Below are positions 16,874-24,452 of a DNA stretch of 64,000 bases, in pieces. The notes under the pieces were generated by a model. That model ran no database searches. It saw only the letters and a program-made list of their open reading frames with translations, and had not been told where the DNA came from. Position numbers and translations under genes: made by a program. Source of the DNA: Afipia sp. (GTDB lineage Bacteria; Pseudomonadota; Alphaproteobacteria; Rhizobiales; Xanthobacteraceae); NCBI GenBank assembly GCA_024707075.1, contig JANQAK010000003.1, positions 744,001-808,000 on the forward strand, given 5' to 3'. Numbering within the stretch: the stretch's first letter is position 1; every line of letters begins with the position of its first letter.

Positions 16874-18385
16874 TCAATGAGGCTGCGTTTCAGTCCGGTG
16901 AATTCCGATGGAGAGCGCGCGGTAATCCAGATTGATGCCAAGCGACAACGGCGCGACAGCGTCCGGCAACCACAGCACCAGCAGTCCGTCACCGCCCAGT
17001 TGCTCAAGCGGCCGCATTCGCACCGACAGGGTCAGATCGAGTTGTCCCGGCGGCATCTCCACCGTTTCGGTCCCCAGCCCGCCCGCCCATCCGATGCGTG
17101 TGCGGTTGCCGGTGCCAAGGATGTGGCCGCGAACCTCGACCGGCGCGCCGTTTTTCTGCTCGCTGGTGAGCGGAACCACCAGGAAGGCAAAATGGCCATC
17201 CGTCCAGCGGCCCCACTTCTCGGGAAACGAGAATCCATGAAGAAACTTGAACCGGCCGTCGGACTTGCGCGAGGTCCGCCTGCTGGCTGATCGCCAGAGC
17301 GCCCCAAGATTCTGCTTGCCGCGGTTCCTGCTTGCAAGAAAGGTTTCGTAGAATGTCGGCGACCAGTCGCCCGGTTCACGCCGGCCGTGCGCCGTGTCGA
17401 TATGATTCAGAAACCACCATTGCCAGTTCGTGCGACCGGCGGGCGTGATGCCGCGGATGTCCCATTCCTTCCGCGACAGGAACGATCGGGGCGGCTTGCG
17501 GACCTGCGCGGGAACGGAAATGCCAAGCGCCGCGATCTCCTCAAAGAAGGCCGACGCCGTCGCCTCCAGCCGATAGCGGGCGATCAGGCGCTCGAGCTCG
17601 CGCCAGTCGACGGCGTCACCGAATTTCAGCAACAGGAAATAGGCTTCCAGCACCCGCGCCAGACATTCATCCTTGTCCCACGGTTCGCACCGCGCAAGAC
17701 AGGTGAAGAGATGATGCGCCAGCGTCGGTATCGGCACCGGCCGGCCGCTAAGCGTGTGCTCTTCCGCGGACTGAAGGATCAGCCGGGTGAAGCCGAGGTC
17801 GCGCAGGTTGGGCAGCGCACGCCAATGAATGTCGATTTCGCCCGCGGAGCCAGGCAGCGTCATCGCAGCGCCCGGCGTGGCGCTCCCCTGCAATTCACTT
17901 TCCAGATCGTCAAAGGAGAACGCGCTCATGGTGAAGCCCACGGCTTCCAGTTCACGCCTCGCAGCCCCGATATGCGACGGATCGACAAGAACATCGTAGT
18001 CGCCACTGGCGCGCAGGGCCGCGAACTCAGGCATCCGCGCAAAAAGAGCAGCCCCCTTCAGCACGACGAACGGCGCACCTGCGCGGCGAAGTGCATCCAT
18101 TGTCAAAAAAAGATGCTTCAGACGCATGGTGTTGGCCGCCCATGCCTGGCGCTCGATCCCCTTCATCCGCAGAATATCGGGATCGTCCAGTCCCTCGCGC
18201 TTCACCAGCGCGAGCAACAGCGGCATCACCCTGAAAGCGGCATATCCGATATCGTCGAGCGGCACGAGGGCACGCCAGCGCCGAAAGGCATCGACCGCCG
18301 GTTCCCCCGAGCCGGTCACGGCTTGCAATACAAGCCGCTCTTTTTCGCCGAGAAGCGCCGTCGACGCCGTCACACCGGTCATCAC
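16874..18385 (-). CDS. Nucleotidyltransferase-like protein (NTP_transf_5 family)
   Basis: The 503-aa protein has an N-terminal helical region, then APFVVLKGAALFARMPEF and RASGDYDVLVDPSHIGAARR (about 105-145). This is the pol-beta-type fold of the 'uncharacterised nucleotidyltransferase' family, with D-Y-D as the likely metal ligands. Residues from about 345 form a second, beta-rich domain I cannot name. Relatives occur beside PqqD-like proteins and HPr-kinase homologues in some lasso-peptide clusters and in 'HPr-rel-A' neighbourhoods, and the same partners lie divergently across a 212-bp gap here. The substrate is unknown. Confidence 0.75.
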   Translation of the reverse strand: MMTGVTASTALLGEKERLVLQAVTGSGEPAVDAFRRWRALVPLDDIGYAAFRVMPLLLALVKREGLDDPDILRMKGIERQAWAANTMRLKHLFLTMDALRRAGAPFVVLKGAALFARMPEFAALRASGDYDVLVDPSHIGAARRELEAVGFTMSAFSFDDLESELQGSATPGAAMTLPGSAGEIDIHWRALPNLRDLGFTRLILQSAEEHTLSGRPVPIPTLAHHLFTCLARCEPWDKDECLARVLEAYFLLLKFGDAVDWRELERLIARYRLEATASAFFEEIAALGISVPAQVRKPPRSFLSRKEWDIRGITPAGRTNWQWWFLNHIDTAHGRREPGDWSPTFYETFLASRNRGKQNLGALWRSASRRTSRKSDGRFKFLHGFSFPEKWGRWTDGHFAFLVVPLTSEQKNGAPVEVRGHILGTGNRTRIGWAGGLGTETVEMPPGQLDLTLSVRMRPLEQLGGDGLLVLWLPDAVAPLSLGINLDYRALSIGIHRTETQPH

Positions 18386-18412
18386 CGATGCGACCGCTTG
18401 ACTTCTGCGGGA

Positions 18413-18631
18413 CTACGCGCTCGAAAACGCATCGATTGCGTCATGACGCGCTGCAATCTCGCGCCAGAACGGGATTGTGAAGGGACAAGCAAATATTCTA
18501 TCATGGAATTCAGAAAACTCTTCAAGGTGCGACTGGCGCGGGAATGTCGGCAAATCGGCTTCCACAGTTTGCCTGATGTTGTCGTTGGGAAAGTTGCATG
18601 AATTCGTTGATCGGTACAGGTAGATATACAA
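18413..18631 (-). other. Ambiguous small ORFs on both strands between nucleotidyltransferase and PqqD genes
   Basis: On the minus strand a 72-codon ORF (MYIYLYRSTNSCNFPNDNIR at its start) ends 27 nt before the nucleotidyltransferase gene. On the plus strand a 52-codon ORF (18443-18601, containing MEFRKLFKVRLARECRQIGF) ends in an ATGA overlap with the PqqD gene. Neither has a convincing ribosome-binding site, and they overlap each other, so at most one is real. The region is lower in G+C than its flanks. Either could be a small peptide of the system, or the stretch may be only a divergent promoter region. Confidence 0.25.
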
Positions 18632-19035
18632 CCGTCATTCCAGAAGTCACCAGCGAGATTTTCGACGGAGAGCTTGTCGTCGCAAACTACCAATCGGGCG
18701 TATACTATTCAATTTCGGCTGATGGTTGCTGGGTATGGCAAGGTCTCGCACACGGCCTGACGGTTCCGGAAATCGTGAACTGGCTCTCGAATCACTTTCG
18801 CAACCAGACGGCCGAACTTCCGGCGCTGGTGCAGGATTTTGTCGGCAAGCTCGCGGCCGAAGGTGTCATTCTTGAAGCCCCGAAGGGTGACGCGCTCATA
18901 GCGACTCTCCCGGTTCTGACCGGCAGCGTTTTCACAGAACCCACCATCGACCGCTTCGACGACCTACAGGACCTTCTGATGCTCGATCCTGTTCACGACG
19001 TGGATCACACAGGCTGGCCGAGACGCCCGGACTGA
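18598..19035 (+). CDS. PqqD-like protein (RiPP recognition element fold)
   Basis: The 145-aa protein contains LVVANYQSGVYYSISADGCW followed by VWQGLAHGLTVPEIVNWL, the pattern of PqqD-type winged-helix domains (about 18-90) that bind leader peptides in RiPP pathways. PqqD itself is about 90 aa; the extra 55 residues at the C-terminus are unassigned. The stop overlaps the kinase start (one shared base), so the two are coupled. It lies in an HPr-kinase-like/nucleotidyltransferase/glycosyltransferase context, not next to pqq genes, so a role in PQQ synthesis is unlikely. Confidence 0.75.
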   Translation: MNSLIGTGRYTTVIPEVTSEIFDGELVVANYQSGVYYSISADGCWVWQGLAHGLTVPEIVNWLSNHFRNQTAELPALVQDFVGKLAAEGVILEAPKGDALIATLPVLTGSVFTEPTIDRFDDLQDLLMLDPVHDVDHTGWPRRPD

Positions 19036-20027
19036 TGTCGATTTTCCAGTCGGTCATCGCACTCGCCTTCGATTCCGCGCCCATCGGCATAGACGTCTCG
19101 TCCGGTCCGTTTTCGGTCCGCCTCTGTCTCGACGAATGGGCGCACGAACAGAAGGTGACAGCGTCGTTTCCCGAACCCAGACCGGACGCAAGCGCACGAC
19201 CCGATCTCACCCTGGCGCTGGTGGGCAGCACGCCGCTGCCGCAGCACTTCCTGCCATCCGACATTTCCCGGTGCACCGTCTACGAAGACGAACAGTATCT
19301 CACGATATGGATGCCGCTGCCCGAGGGCGTGCTTTATGTGTGGGATTTCGAAAACAACAAGGGCGTCATGTGGTGCACGACGCCCGTCATCGCGCCATGG
19401 CTGCTGGGCCGTCCGTTTCTTCCATTGGTGAACGCCTATGTGAATCGAACCGACTGGTGCCCGCTTCATGCCGCCGCCGTCGGCCGCGACGACCGGTTTC
19501 TGCTGATGATCGGCCCCGGCCGGGCGGGCAAAAGCACCGCCGCGCTGTCCTGCGCCGCCGCGGGCTGGCAATACGCCGGCGACGACTTCGTGCTGATCAA
19601 TCCGAAGCTGCGCCGGGTCGAGCCGCTCTACACCTCCGGCCGTTTAAGAAAATCCGCACCTGCGGAACTGGCAACCGGCCTCTCGCGGTTTGTCTTCACG
19701 GAGACCGACGAATTCAACGACCCGAAGTTCGAGCTTCGCTTTCTCGCCAGGAACAATGAGGCGCTCATTCAGGGCGGCGTCATCGAGCACATCCTGATCC
19801 CTCGCCGCATCGGCGGACACAACTTTGAAACCGAACGGGCAAAATCCGGAGAAACATTCTCGGCGATGATGACCCACACGCGGCTTTGCTCCCTGGGGCG
19901 CGCCGCGCAACTAACGAAGAAGCTGTTCGCCGCGACACGAATGCGTCCCGCCTTTTTCGTCGATACCGGAAACGACGTCGGCGCGATCCCGGCCGGACTT
20001 CAGCGGATCCTGGACGGCCGGTCATGA
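19035..20027 (+). CDS. HPr-kinase-related protein (HprK-rel-A-like)
   Basis: The 330-aa protein has an N-terminal beta-rich region and, from about residue 140, a kinase-like core: WCPLHAAAVGRDDRFLLMIG, a Walker A P-loop GPGRAGKST (about 159-167) and GWQYAGDDFVLI (acidic pair about 180), as in HPr kinase homologues. Such orphan HprK relatives phosphorylate peptides in some lasso-peptide clusters and occur with PqqD-like proteins elsewhere. Overlaps of 1 nt upstream and 4 nt downstream put it in one operon with the PqqD and glycosyltransferase genes. Confidence 0.8.
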   Translation: MSIFQSVIALAFDSAPIGIDVSSGPFSVRLCLDEWAHEQKVTASFPEPRPDASARPDLTLALVGSTPLPQHFLPSDISRCTVYEDEQYLTIWMPLPEGVLYVWDFENNKGVMWCTTPVIAPWLLGRPFLPLVNAYVNRTDWCPLHAAAVGRDDRFLLMIGPGRAGKSTAALSCAAAGWQYAGDDFVLINPKLRRVEPLYTSGRLRKSAPAELATGLSRFVFTETDEFNDPKFELRFLARNNEALIQGGVIEHILIPRRIGGHNFETERAKSGETFSAMMTHTRLCSLGRAAQLTKKLFAATRMRPAFFVDTGNDVGAIPAGLQRILDGRS

Positions 20028-20713
20028 CGACAGGCGAAACCCGCGTCAGCGTCGTGATGCCCGCCGTCAACAGCGAACAGCACATCGCATCCGCCATCGG
20101 ATCCTGCCTGCGGCAGTTGTCCGGCGATGACGAGTTGATCGTTGTCGACAACGCATCGACCGATGCCACCGCGCGCATCGTCACGTCCCTGCCCGATCCC
20201 CGGATCAAGTATCACCACGAATCCAGAAAAGGCGTGGCCGCGGCAAGAAACACGGGTCTCCGTCAGGTTCAGGGACAATACGTCGCCTTTCTCGACAGTG
20301 ACGATCTGTGGCCCGAGGGCCGGCAGCAGGGGCTGATGGCTTGCCTCGACGCCAATCCGGATGTCGATGCCGCCTACGGACGTCTCCGGGTCATGGACGA
20401 CGGCGGCATCGATCCGCGATCGGTGAAACTCGACGGCGCGCTCAGCCCGTCGATCAGCCTGTGTCCGTTCCTGTTCCGCCGCGCGATTATCGGCAAGGCC
20501 GGCGAGATGGACGAAGCGTTCTTCACCGGCGAAGATACCGACTACCTGATCCGGCTCACCGAGGCGGGCATGCGGACGATGCCGTGGGATGGCGACGCTC
20601 TGATCTACCGGCGGCATGCGGGGAGCATGATCCTCCAGCGCAAAATGAACAGCAAAGACATGCTCCAGGTGCTCACCGGGAAAATCCGCCGAAGCCGGAA
20701 CGAGGCGCCATGA
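20024..20713 (+). CDS. Family 2 glycosyltransferase, tandem copy A
   Basis: The 229-aa GT-A enzyme has VSVVMPAVNSEQHIASAI, DNASTDAT and AFLDSDDLWP (the DxD-like metal site at about 88-93), followed by FTGEDTDYLIRL with a conserved E-D, a candidate catalytic base region. Its ATG overlaps the kinase stop, and its stop overlaps the next gene. It and the following gene have the same length, and a block of about 94 nt (from about 20106) is nearly identical between them, so they arose by recent tandem duplication or gene conversion. Acceptor and sugar are unknown. Confidence 0.85.
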   Translation: MTTGETRVSVVMPAVNSEQHIASAIGSCLRQLSGDDELIVVDNASTDATARIVTSLPDPRIKYHHESRKGVAAARNTGLRQVQGQYVAFLDSDDLWPEGRQQGLMACLDANPDVDAAYGRLRVMDDGGIDPRSVKLDGALSPSISLCPFLFRRAIIGKAGEMDEAFFTGEDTDYLIRLTEAGMRTMPWDGDALIYRRHAGSMILQRKMNSKDMLQVLTGKIRRSRNEAP

Positions 20714-21399
20714 CGGGCGATCCGGTCTGCATCAGCGTGGTGATGCCCGTCTTCAACGGCGAAAAGTATATCGCCTCCGCCATCGAATCCTGCCTGCGGC
20801 AGTTGTCCGGCCATGACGAGCTGATCGTTGTCGACAACGCATCGACCGATGCCACCGCGCACATCGTCACGTCCCTGCCCGATCCGCGGATCAAATACCA
20901 TGTCGAACCGAAGCAAGGCGTGTCCGCGGCCCGCAACGCAGGCCTTCGCCACGTCCGGGGACGATACATCGCCTTTCTCGACAGCGATGATCTCTGGCCC
21001 GGGGGCCGGCATCAGGCCTTGACGCGCCTGCTCGACGATCATCCCGAGATCGATGCAGCCTATGGACGAATCCGCCTCCAGTTCGACCGTTCGGACACGC
21101 AGCGCCTCGCGCGCATGGATGGAGCCCTGACGCCGTCCATACTTCTGTCGCCGTTTCTGTTCCGGCGGACCATTCTCGACCGGATCGGCGACATGGACGA
21201 GACGCTTCACATCGGCGAAGACGCCGACTATCTTGCCCGGCTCCAGGAAGCCGGCATGCGCCTGCGGCCCTGGGACGGCGACGCCATCATCTACAGGCAG
21301 CACGACTCGAACATGACGCTGATGCACGAGCAGTTCAGAAGCGGTCAGTTCGGCGTGCTGGCCCGAAAAATCCGCCGCAATCGCATAGGGCCGACATGA
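20710..21399 (+). CDS. Family 2 glycosyltransferase, tandem copy B
   Basis: The 229-aa product parallels copy A: ISVVMPVFNGEKYIASAI, DNASTDAT, AFLDSDDLWPGG and HIGEDADYLARLQEAG. The C-terminal half differs more than the N-terminal half, suggesting different acceptors or sugars after duplication. The ATGA overlaps on both sides indicate a single polycistronic message with the kinase and PqqD-like genes. Confidence 0.85.
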   Translation: MTGDPVCISVVMPVFNGEKYIASAIESCLRQLSGHDELIVVDNASTDATAHIVTSLPDPRIKYHVEPKQGVSAARNAGLRHVRGRYIAFLDSDDLWPGGRHQALTRLLDDHPEIDAAYGRIRLQFDRSDTQRLARMDGALTPSILLSPFLFRRTILDRIGDMDETLHIGEDADYLARLQEAGMRLRPWDGDAIIYRQHDSNMTLMHEQFRSGQFGVLARKIRRNRIGPT

Positions 21400-22094
21400 C
21401 CGGCGAAACCATTTCCGTGGTGATGTCGGCCTGGAACGGCGCGGCATATATCAGGGAAGCCATCGACACCATCCTCGGCCAGACTTACGCGCCGATCGAA
21501 CTGATCGTGGTCGACGACGGCTCGACCGACCAGACCAACGCGATCCTCCGCGAATATGGCGACCGCCTCCGCCTGATTACTCAGGACAACAAGGGCCAGT
21601 CCGCCGGACTGGTGGCCGGAATCGCCGTCGCAACGGGTCAGTACCTCGCCTTCCAGGATGCCGACGACACCTGGACGCTCGACAAGCTGGCGCGGCAGTA
21701 CGCGGCCCTCGCCGATCCCGAACTCGACGCGGTGTTCTGCCTGTCGCAGCAGTTCGTCAGCCCCGAACTGCCGGACACCGACGCGTTTAAAGTGCGTCAG
21801 CCCATCATGGCTGGCGAGGTATGGACGTGCATGCTGATCCGGCGCACGGCCTTCGACCGCATCGGGAATTTCAACTCCGCCTCGAAAACGGCGTTCATCG
21901 AATGGCTGGGCCGCGCCAAGCAGATGGGCTTCAGATACAAGATGATCGACGAGGCTCTGCATCATCGCCGGCTGCACGCATCAAACTATGGCCGACTTTT
22001 TCCGAAGGAGCGCGACAAGAGTCTCCTCGCCGCGTTGCGGCTGCATGTTGTCCGCTCGAGAACCGGACGCGGCGGAGGCGATCCGTCGCCGTGA
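21396..22094 (+). CDS. Family 2 glycosyltransferase
   Basis: The 232-aa GT-A protein contains ISVVMSAWNGAAYIREAI, VVDDGSTDQTNAIL, AFQDADDTW (metal site) and a C-terminal HHRRLHASNYGR. It is clearly more divergent than the two genes before it. It ends the operon that starts with the PqqD-like gene and converges on a small secreted-protein gene. The function is presumably sugar transfer to the same product as its neighbours. Confidence 0.85.
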   Translation: MTGETISVVMSAWNGAAYIREAIDTILGQTYAPIELIVVDDGSTDQTNAILREYGDRLRLITQDNKGQSAGLVAGIAVATGQYLAFQDADDTWTLDKLARQYAALADPELDAVFCLSQQFVSPELPDTDAFKVRQPIMAGEVWTCMLIRRTAFDRIGNFNSASKTAFIEWLGRAKQMGFRYKMIDEALHHRRLHASNYGRLFPKERDKSLLAALRLHVVRSRTGRGGGDPSP

Positions 22095-22113
22095 CGCCGG
22101 ACCTTACACGCAA

Positions 22114-22347
22114 CTAGCGCCGCCCGCGATGCCGCCACTTCTTGCGCGGAGTGACCGCCGGCGGCTGCGTGTAAGGCCGCGAATACTGCTCCCTGTACCG
22201 CTTCCGGGATTCCTGAAGCGCCCGCTGATAGCCCGGCGAGTCCATGATCGATGGCGCCGCGCCGCGCGCGGAGGCCGGTGTGGCGGCAAACAGCTCCGCG
22301 ACAGCGAGAAGCAGCAGGGAGGCGATCGCAAGTGTGAGGTGTTTCAT
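22114..22347 (-). CDS. Small secreted basic protein, unknown function
   Basis: The 77-aa product has a clear signal peptide (MKHLTLAIASLLLLAVAELF, cleavage probably after ASA) and a short mature part ending in a cluster of Arg and Lys (RKKWRHRGRR). No family is recognised. It is convergent with the last glycosyltransferase, 20 nt away, and precedes (in transcription, follows) the DUF2019 genes. Whether it belongs to the toxin module is unknown. Confidence 0.6.
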   Translation of the reverse strand: MKHLTLAIASLLLLAVAELFAATPASARGAAPSIMDSPGYQRALQESRKRYREQYSRPYTQPPAVTPRKKWRHRGRR

Positions 22348-22461
22348 GGTGGATGTCTCTTGAGAGATGTCTTATCGCCGAGCAGCGAAACTCTTCAAGG
22401 ATAGAGAAGCGGGATAGAAACAACTTGTTCCGCACTATGCCGATGAAATCGATCGATCGCT

Positions 22462-22833
22462 TCAAGTCGGCTTGTAAAAGCCAGTATCGAGATTGTGAAG
22501 ACACATTCCAGCATCTCCAGCTTGCGGAAACCATTTCGAATCGACAATCGCCTGAAGCTGCGCGCGAGCCTCAAGAGGTGCAACGGCGAGAGTTAGCTTG
22601 GCAGCCTGCAATCGGACGTGCATGTTGGGAAATCCGAAAAGCTGAACAAGTATCCTGCGCTGATCACCTGGACGGCGTTTCAGTTCGTCATGAATGTCTT
22701 TCATGCGGTCAAAAAGCCGATTGTATTTTGCTATTTGACCAACAAGGAGCGCCCTGTCCTGCTCGCGTGTGTTCCCGGCAAATAGCTGGACTAGATCGCC
22801 GCCGCTCATTCTCGAAAGATCAACTTTCTTCAT
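22462..22833 (-). CDS. DUF2019 protein, candidate immunity protein
   Basis: The 123-aa helical protein (MKKVDLSRMSGGDLVQLFAG) with YNRLFDRMKDIHDELKRRPG, VRLQAAKLTLAVAP and AGDAGMCLHNLD belongs to the DUF2019 family. These HEAT-like small proteins often follow polymorphic toxins. It shares the MKKVDLS opening and overall pattern with the gene upstream, so the two are old tandem paralogues. Its G+C is well below the window's, like the toxin's 3' end, as expected for an exchangeable toxin-immunity cassette. The immunity role is inferred from position. Confidence 0.75.
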   Translation of the reverse strand: MKKVDLSRMSGGDLVQLFAGNTREQDRALLVGQIAKYNRLFDRMKDIHDELKRRPGDQRRILVQLFGFPNMHVRLQAAKLTLAVAPLEARAQLQAIVDSKWFPQAGDAGMCLHNLDTGFYKPT

Positions 22834-22892
22834 GGCTTCAGAACGTCCTGGAGCGATTTTTCGCGATTCATGACTTCAAAGACTTAATGCAA

Positions 22893-23273
22893 TCAAATCC
22901 GTGATTGCTCTTTCTTTCGTATCCATTCTTCAAGCGTATGCAAATACATCCTGGCGTCGAATGCCCGCACATCAGAAGATTCAGAAATTTGTTTCAGAAC
23001 GTCTCGCGCTTGACTGGTGAATGTACCGGAGACGGCAGTCGCCGCATTAAACCGAACCTGTGCGTTCTCATGCGTGAATAATTTCATTAAAGGCGCTCCA
23101 CCACCGTTAGACCTCCGTTTGATCTCGGCGATGATTTCATAAATAGAATCTCCAATCCGATTGGAACGCGCAACCGCAAACACATCGTTTGCTTTGCCCT
23201 GCTCAATGCTGAAATCAACAATGCGGTCAAGCAGTTCGTCGATAGATGCGACAGAGAGATCAACTTTCTTCAT
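22893..23273 (-). CDS. DUF2019 protein, candidate cognate immunity protein
   Basis: The 126-aa protein starts MKKVDLSVASIDELLDRIVD, continues with a YEIIAEIKRRSNGGGAPLMK block and VRFNAATAVSGTF, then MYLHTLEEWIRKKE. It is a DUF2019 relative of the gene that follows. Its start overlaps the toxin stop by 4 nt, so the two are co-translated, which is typical of toxin-immunity pairs. A+T-rich codon use contrasts with the phage structural genes. It probably binds and blocks the toxin's C-terminal domain. Confidence 0.8.
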   Translation of the reverse strand: MKKVDLSVASIDELLDRIVDFSIEQGKANDVFAVARSNRIGDSIYEIIAEIKRRSNGGGAPLMKLFTHENAQVRFNAATAVSGTFTSQARDVLKQISESSDVRAFDARMYLHTLEEWIRKKEQSRI

Positions 23274-24283
23274 TTCAAAACGCCTTTATCGCGGAGTACA
23301 CTCAGGCCGAACTGGCGCCTTTCTTCGAAAGTCATGTTATCGAACCTGTCGCGGGGCGAGAGGCGAATTCCGTCAGGCTGAATTGTCTTAGTACTGTAAT
23401 AGCTTGAAATTTCGATATGCCTCAAGATTGGCACTAACACGACATTGTCGCGACCTTGGATAAGATCCTCCGAGAATCCCGCCCTTCGAGCCGCGCGTTC
23501 TTCTGCAATGTAATGCCGATGGTATCCGCTCCTATCCTCCAGATTAACCCGATCTTGCAACTCCTCAAGAGATCTTGGCGGGTCGTTAGCGGACTTGATC
23601 GTATTTACGATCGCATTCGTTTCGTCAATTTTTGTCAGAGCTCCGAAATAGGCATCCACATACGGCGCAGATCGTCCGACGCTCCTCACCCAATCAGCAG
23701 CCTGACGGATGAACTTCATGTATTCTCCGCCGTACTCCGGTGCTTTCGGGGGAATCTCTGGAGGCTCATGCGATGGCCCCTCGTTCTGGCTGAGGCCGGG
23801 CCGTTCGCCATCGGGCACATCTCCAGCGAGTTGCGCAAAATCCGTGTTGTCGAATGTCGATGGCGTAATCTGAAATAGCGCGAACAGATCGCTGAAACTT
23901 GGCAGATCGCCGAAATCGATCCTGCCCATCGGCGATGCTGCGGCGCTCCCTCCACCACTGCTGCCGTCCGTCCACCGCCCGCTTTCGCGGCCGCGTCCGG
24001 CCGGCACGCGCGGCTGGCTGGGATTGTATTTGCCCTCCAGCGAAGGAAAGCCGCTCGCAACTTCGGTGTCTGGCTTAAGAAACCGCGCGGCGTCCTGCCT
24101 CATCCAGCGATGCGCATCCGACCGCATCCATCGCGTTTGCTGATGGCGCGCGTATACATCCTCGCGTGCGGACATGCGAAGGGCCCTCAACAACAAAAGC
24201 TGATCGAAAAAATCGGCGATGCCGGCGCACGCCCCGGTGAGGAGGGCTGTGGCATCCGTGCCCCGGACGCGGCGCGGCATCAA
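23270..24283 (-). CDS. Polymorphic-toxin-like protein with degenerate HNH-type C-terminus
   Basis: The N-terminal third holds a repeated R-W-M-R-x-D-A-H motif (TRWMRSDAHRWMRQDAARFL) and NPSQPRVPAGRGRESGRWTD, a motif seen in several alphaproteobacterial phage-linked toxins. A Gly/Ser linker and a variable middle follow. The last 80 residues have GYHRHYIAEERAA, RDNVVLVPILRHIEISSYY and a terminal LRDKGVLK; the H-x-H, N and H order suggests an HNH-like nuclease, though this is degenerate. The 5' half is GC-rich and the 3' third A+T-rich, as in toxins with swapped tips. ATG 24175 (MSAREDVYARH) is an alternative start. It lies 0.2 kb after the capsid gene. Confidence 0.7.
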   Translation of the reverse strand: MMPRRVRGTDATALLTGACAGIADFFDQLLLLRALRMSAREDVYARHQQTRWMRSDAHRWMRQDAARFLKPDTEVASGFPSLEGKYNPSQPRVPAGRGRESGRWTDGSSGGGSAAASPMGRIDFGDLPSFSDLFALFQITPSTFDNTDFAQLAGDVPDGERPGLSQNEGPSHEPPEIPPKAPEYGGEYMKFIRQAADWVRSVGRSAPYVDAYFGALTKIDETNAIVNTIKSANDPPRSLEELQDRVNLEDRSGYHRHYIAEERAARRAGFSEDLIQGRDNVVLVPILRHIEISSYYSTKTIQPDGIRLSPRDRFDNMTFEERRQFGLSVLRDKGVLK

Positions 24284-24452
24284 ATGCCGCTCCGCTGAGC
24301 CGGGGCCGTTCCATATTCAGCATTCGCGACGGTCCCGGTTCTGCGACGCAACGCTCACGCATTGCGTCGCGCCCGGGACACGTCTTAGGCAAACCCCTCA
24401 CCCCGCCCCTCTCCCCGCAAGAGCGGAGCGAGGGAGAAGTGATCGCACCTCC

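Noticed and set aside
18598-20027. PqqD-like gene taken as part of pyrroloquinoline quinone synthesis
   Set aside because: No pqqA, pqqB, pqqC or pqqE is nearby, the protein is longer than PqqD, and it is coupled to an HPr-kinase relative and glycosyltransferases.
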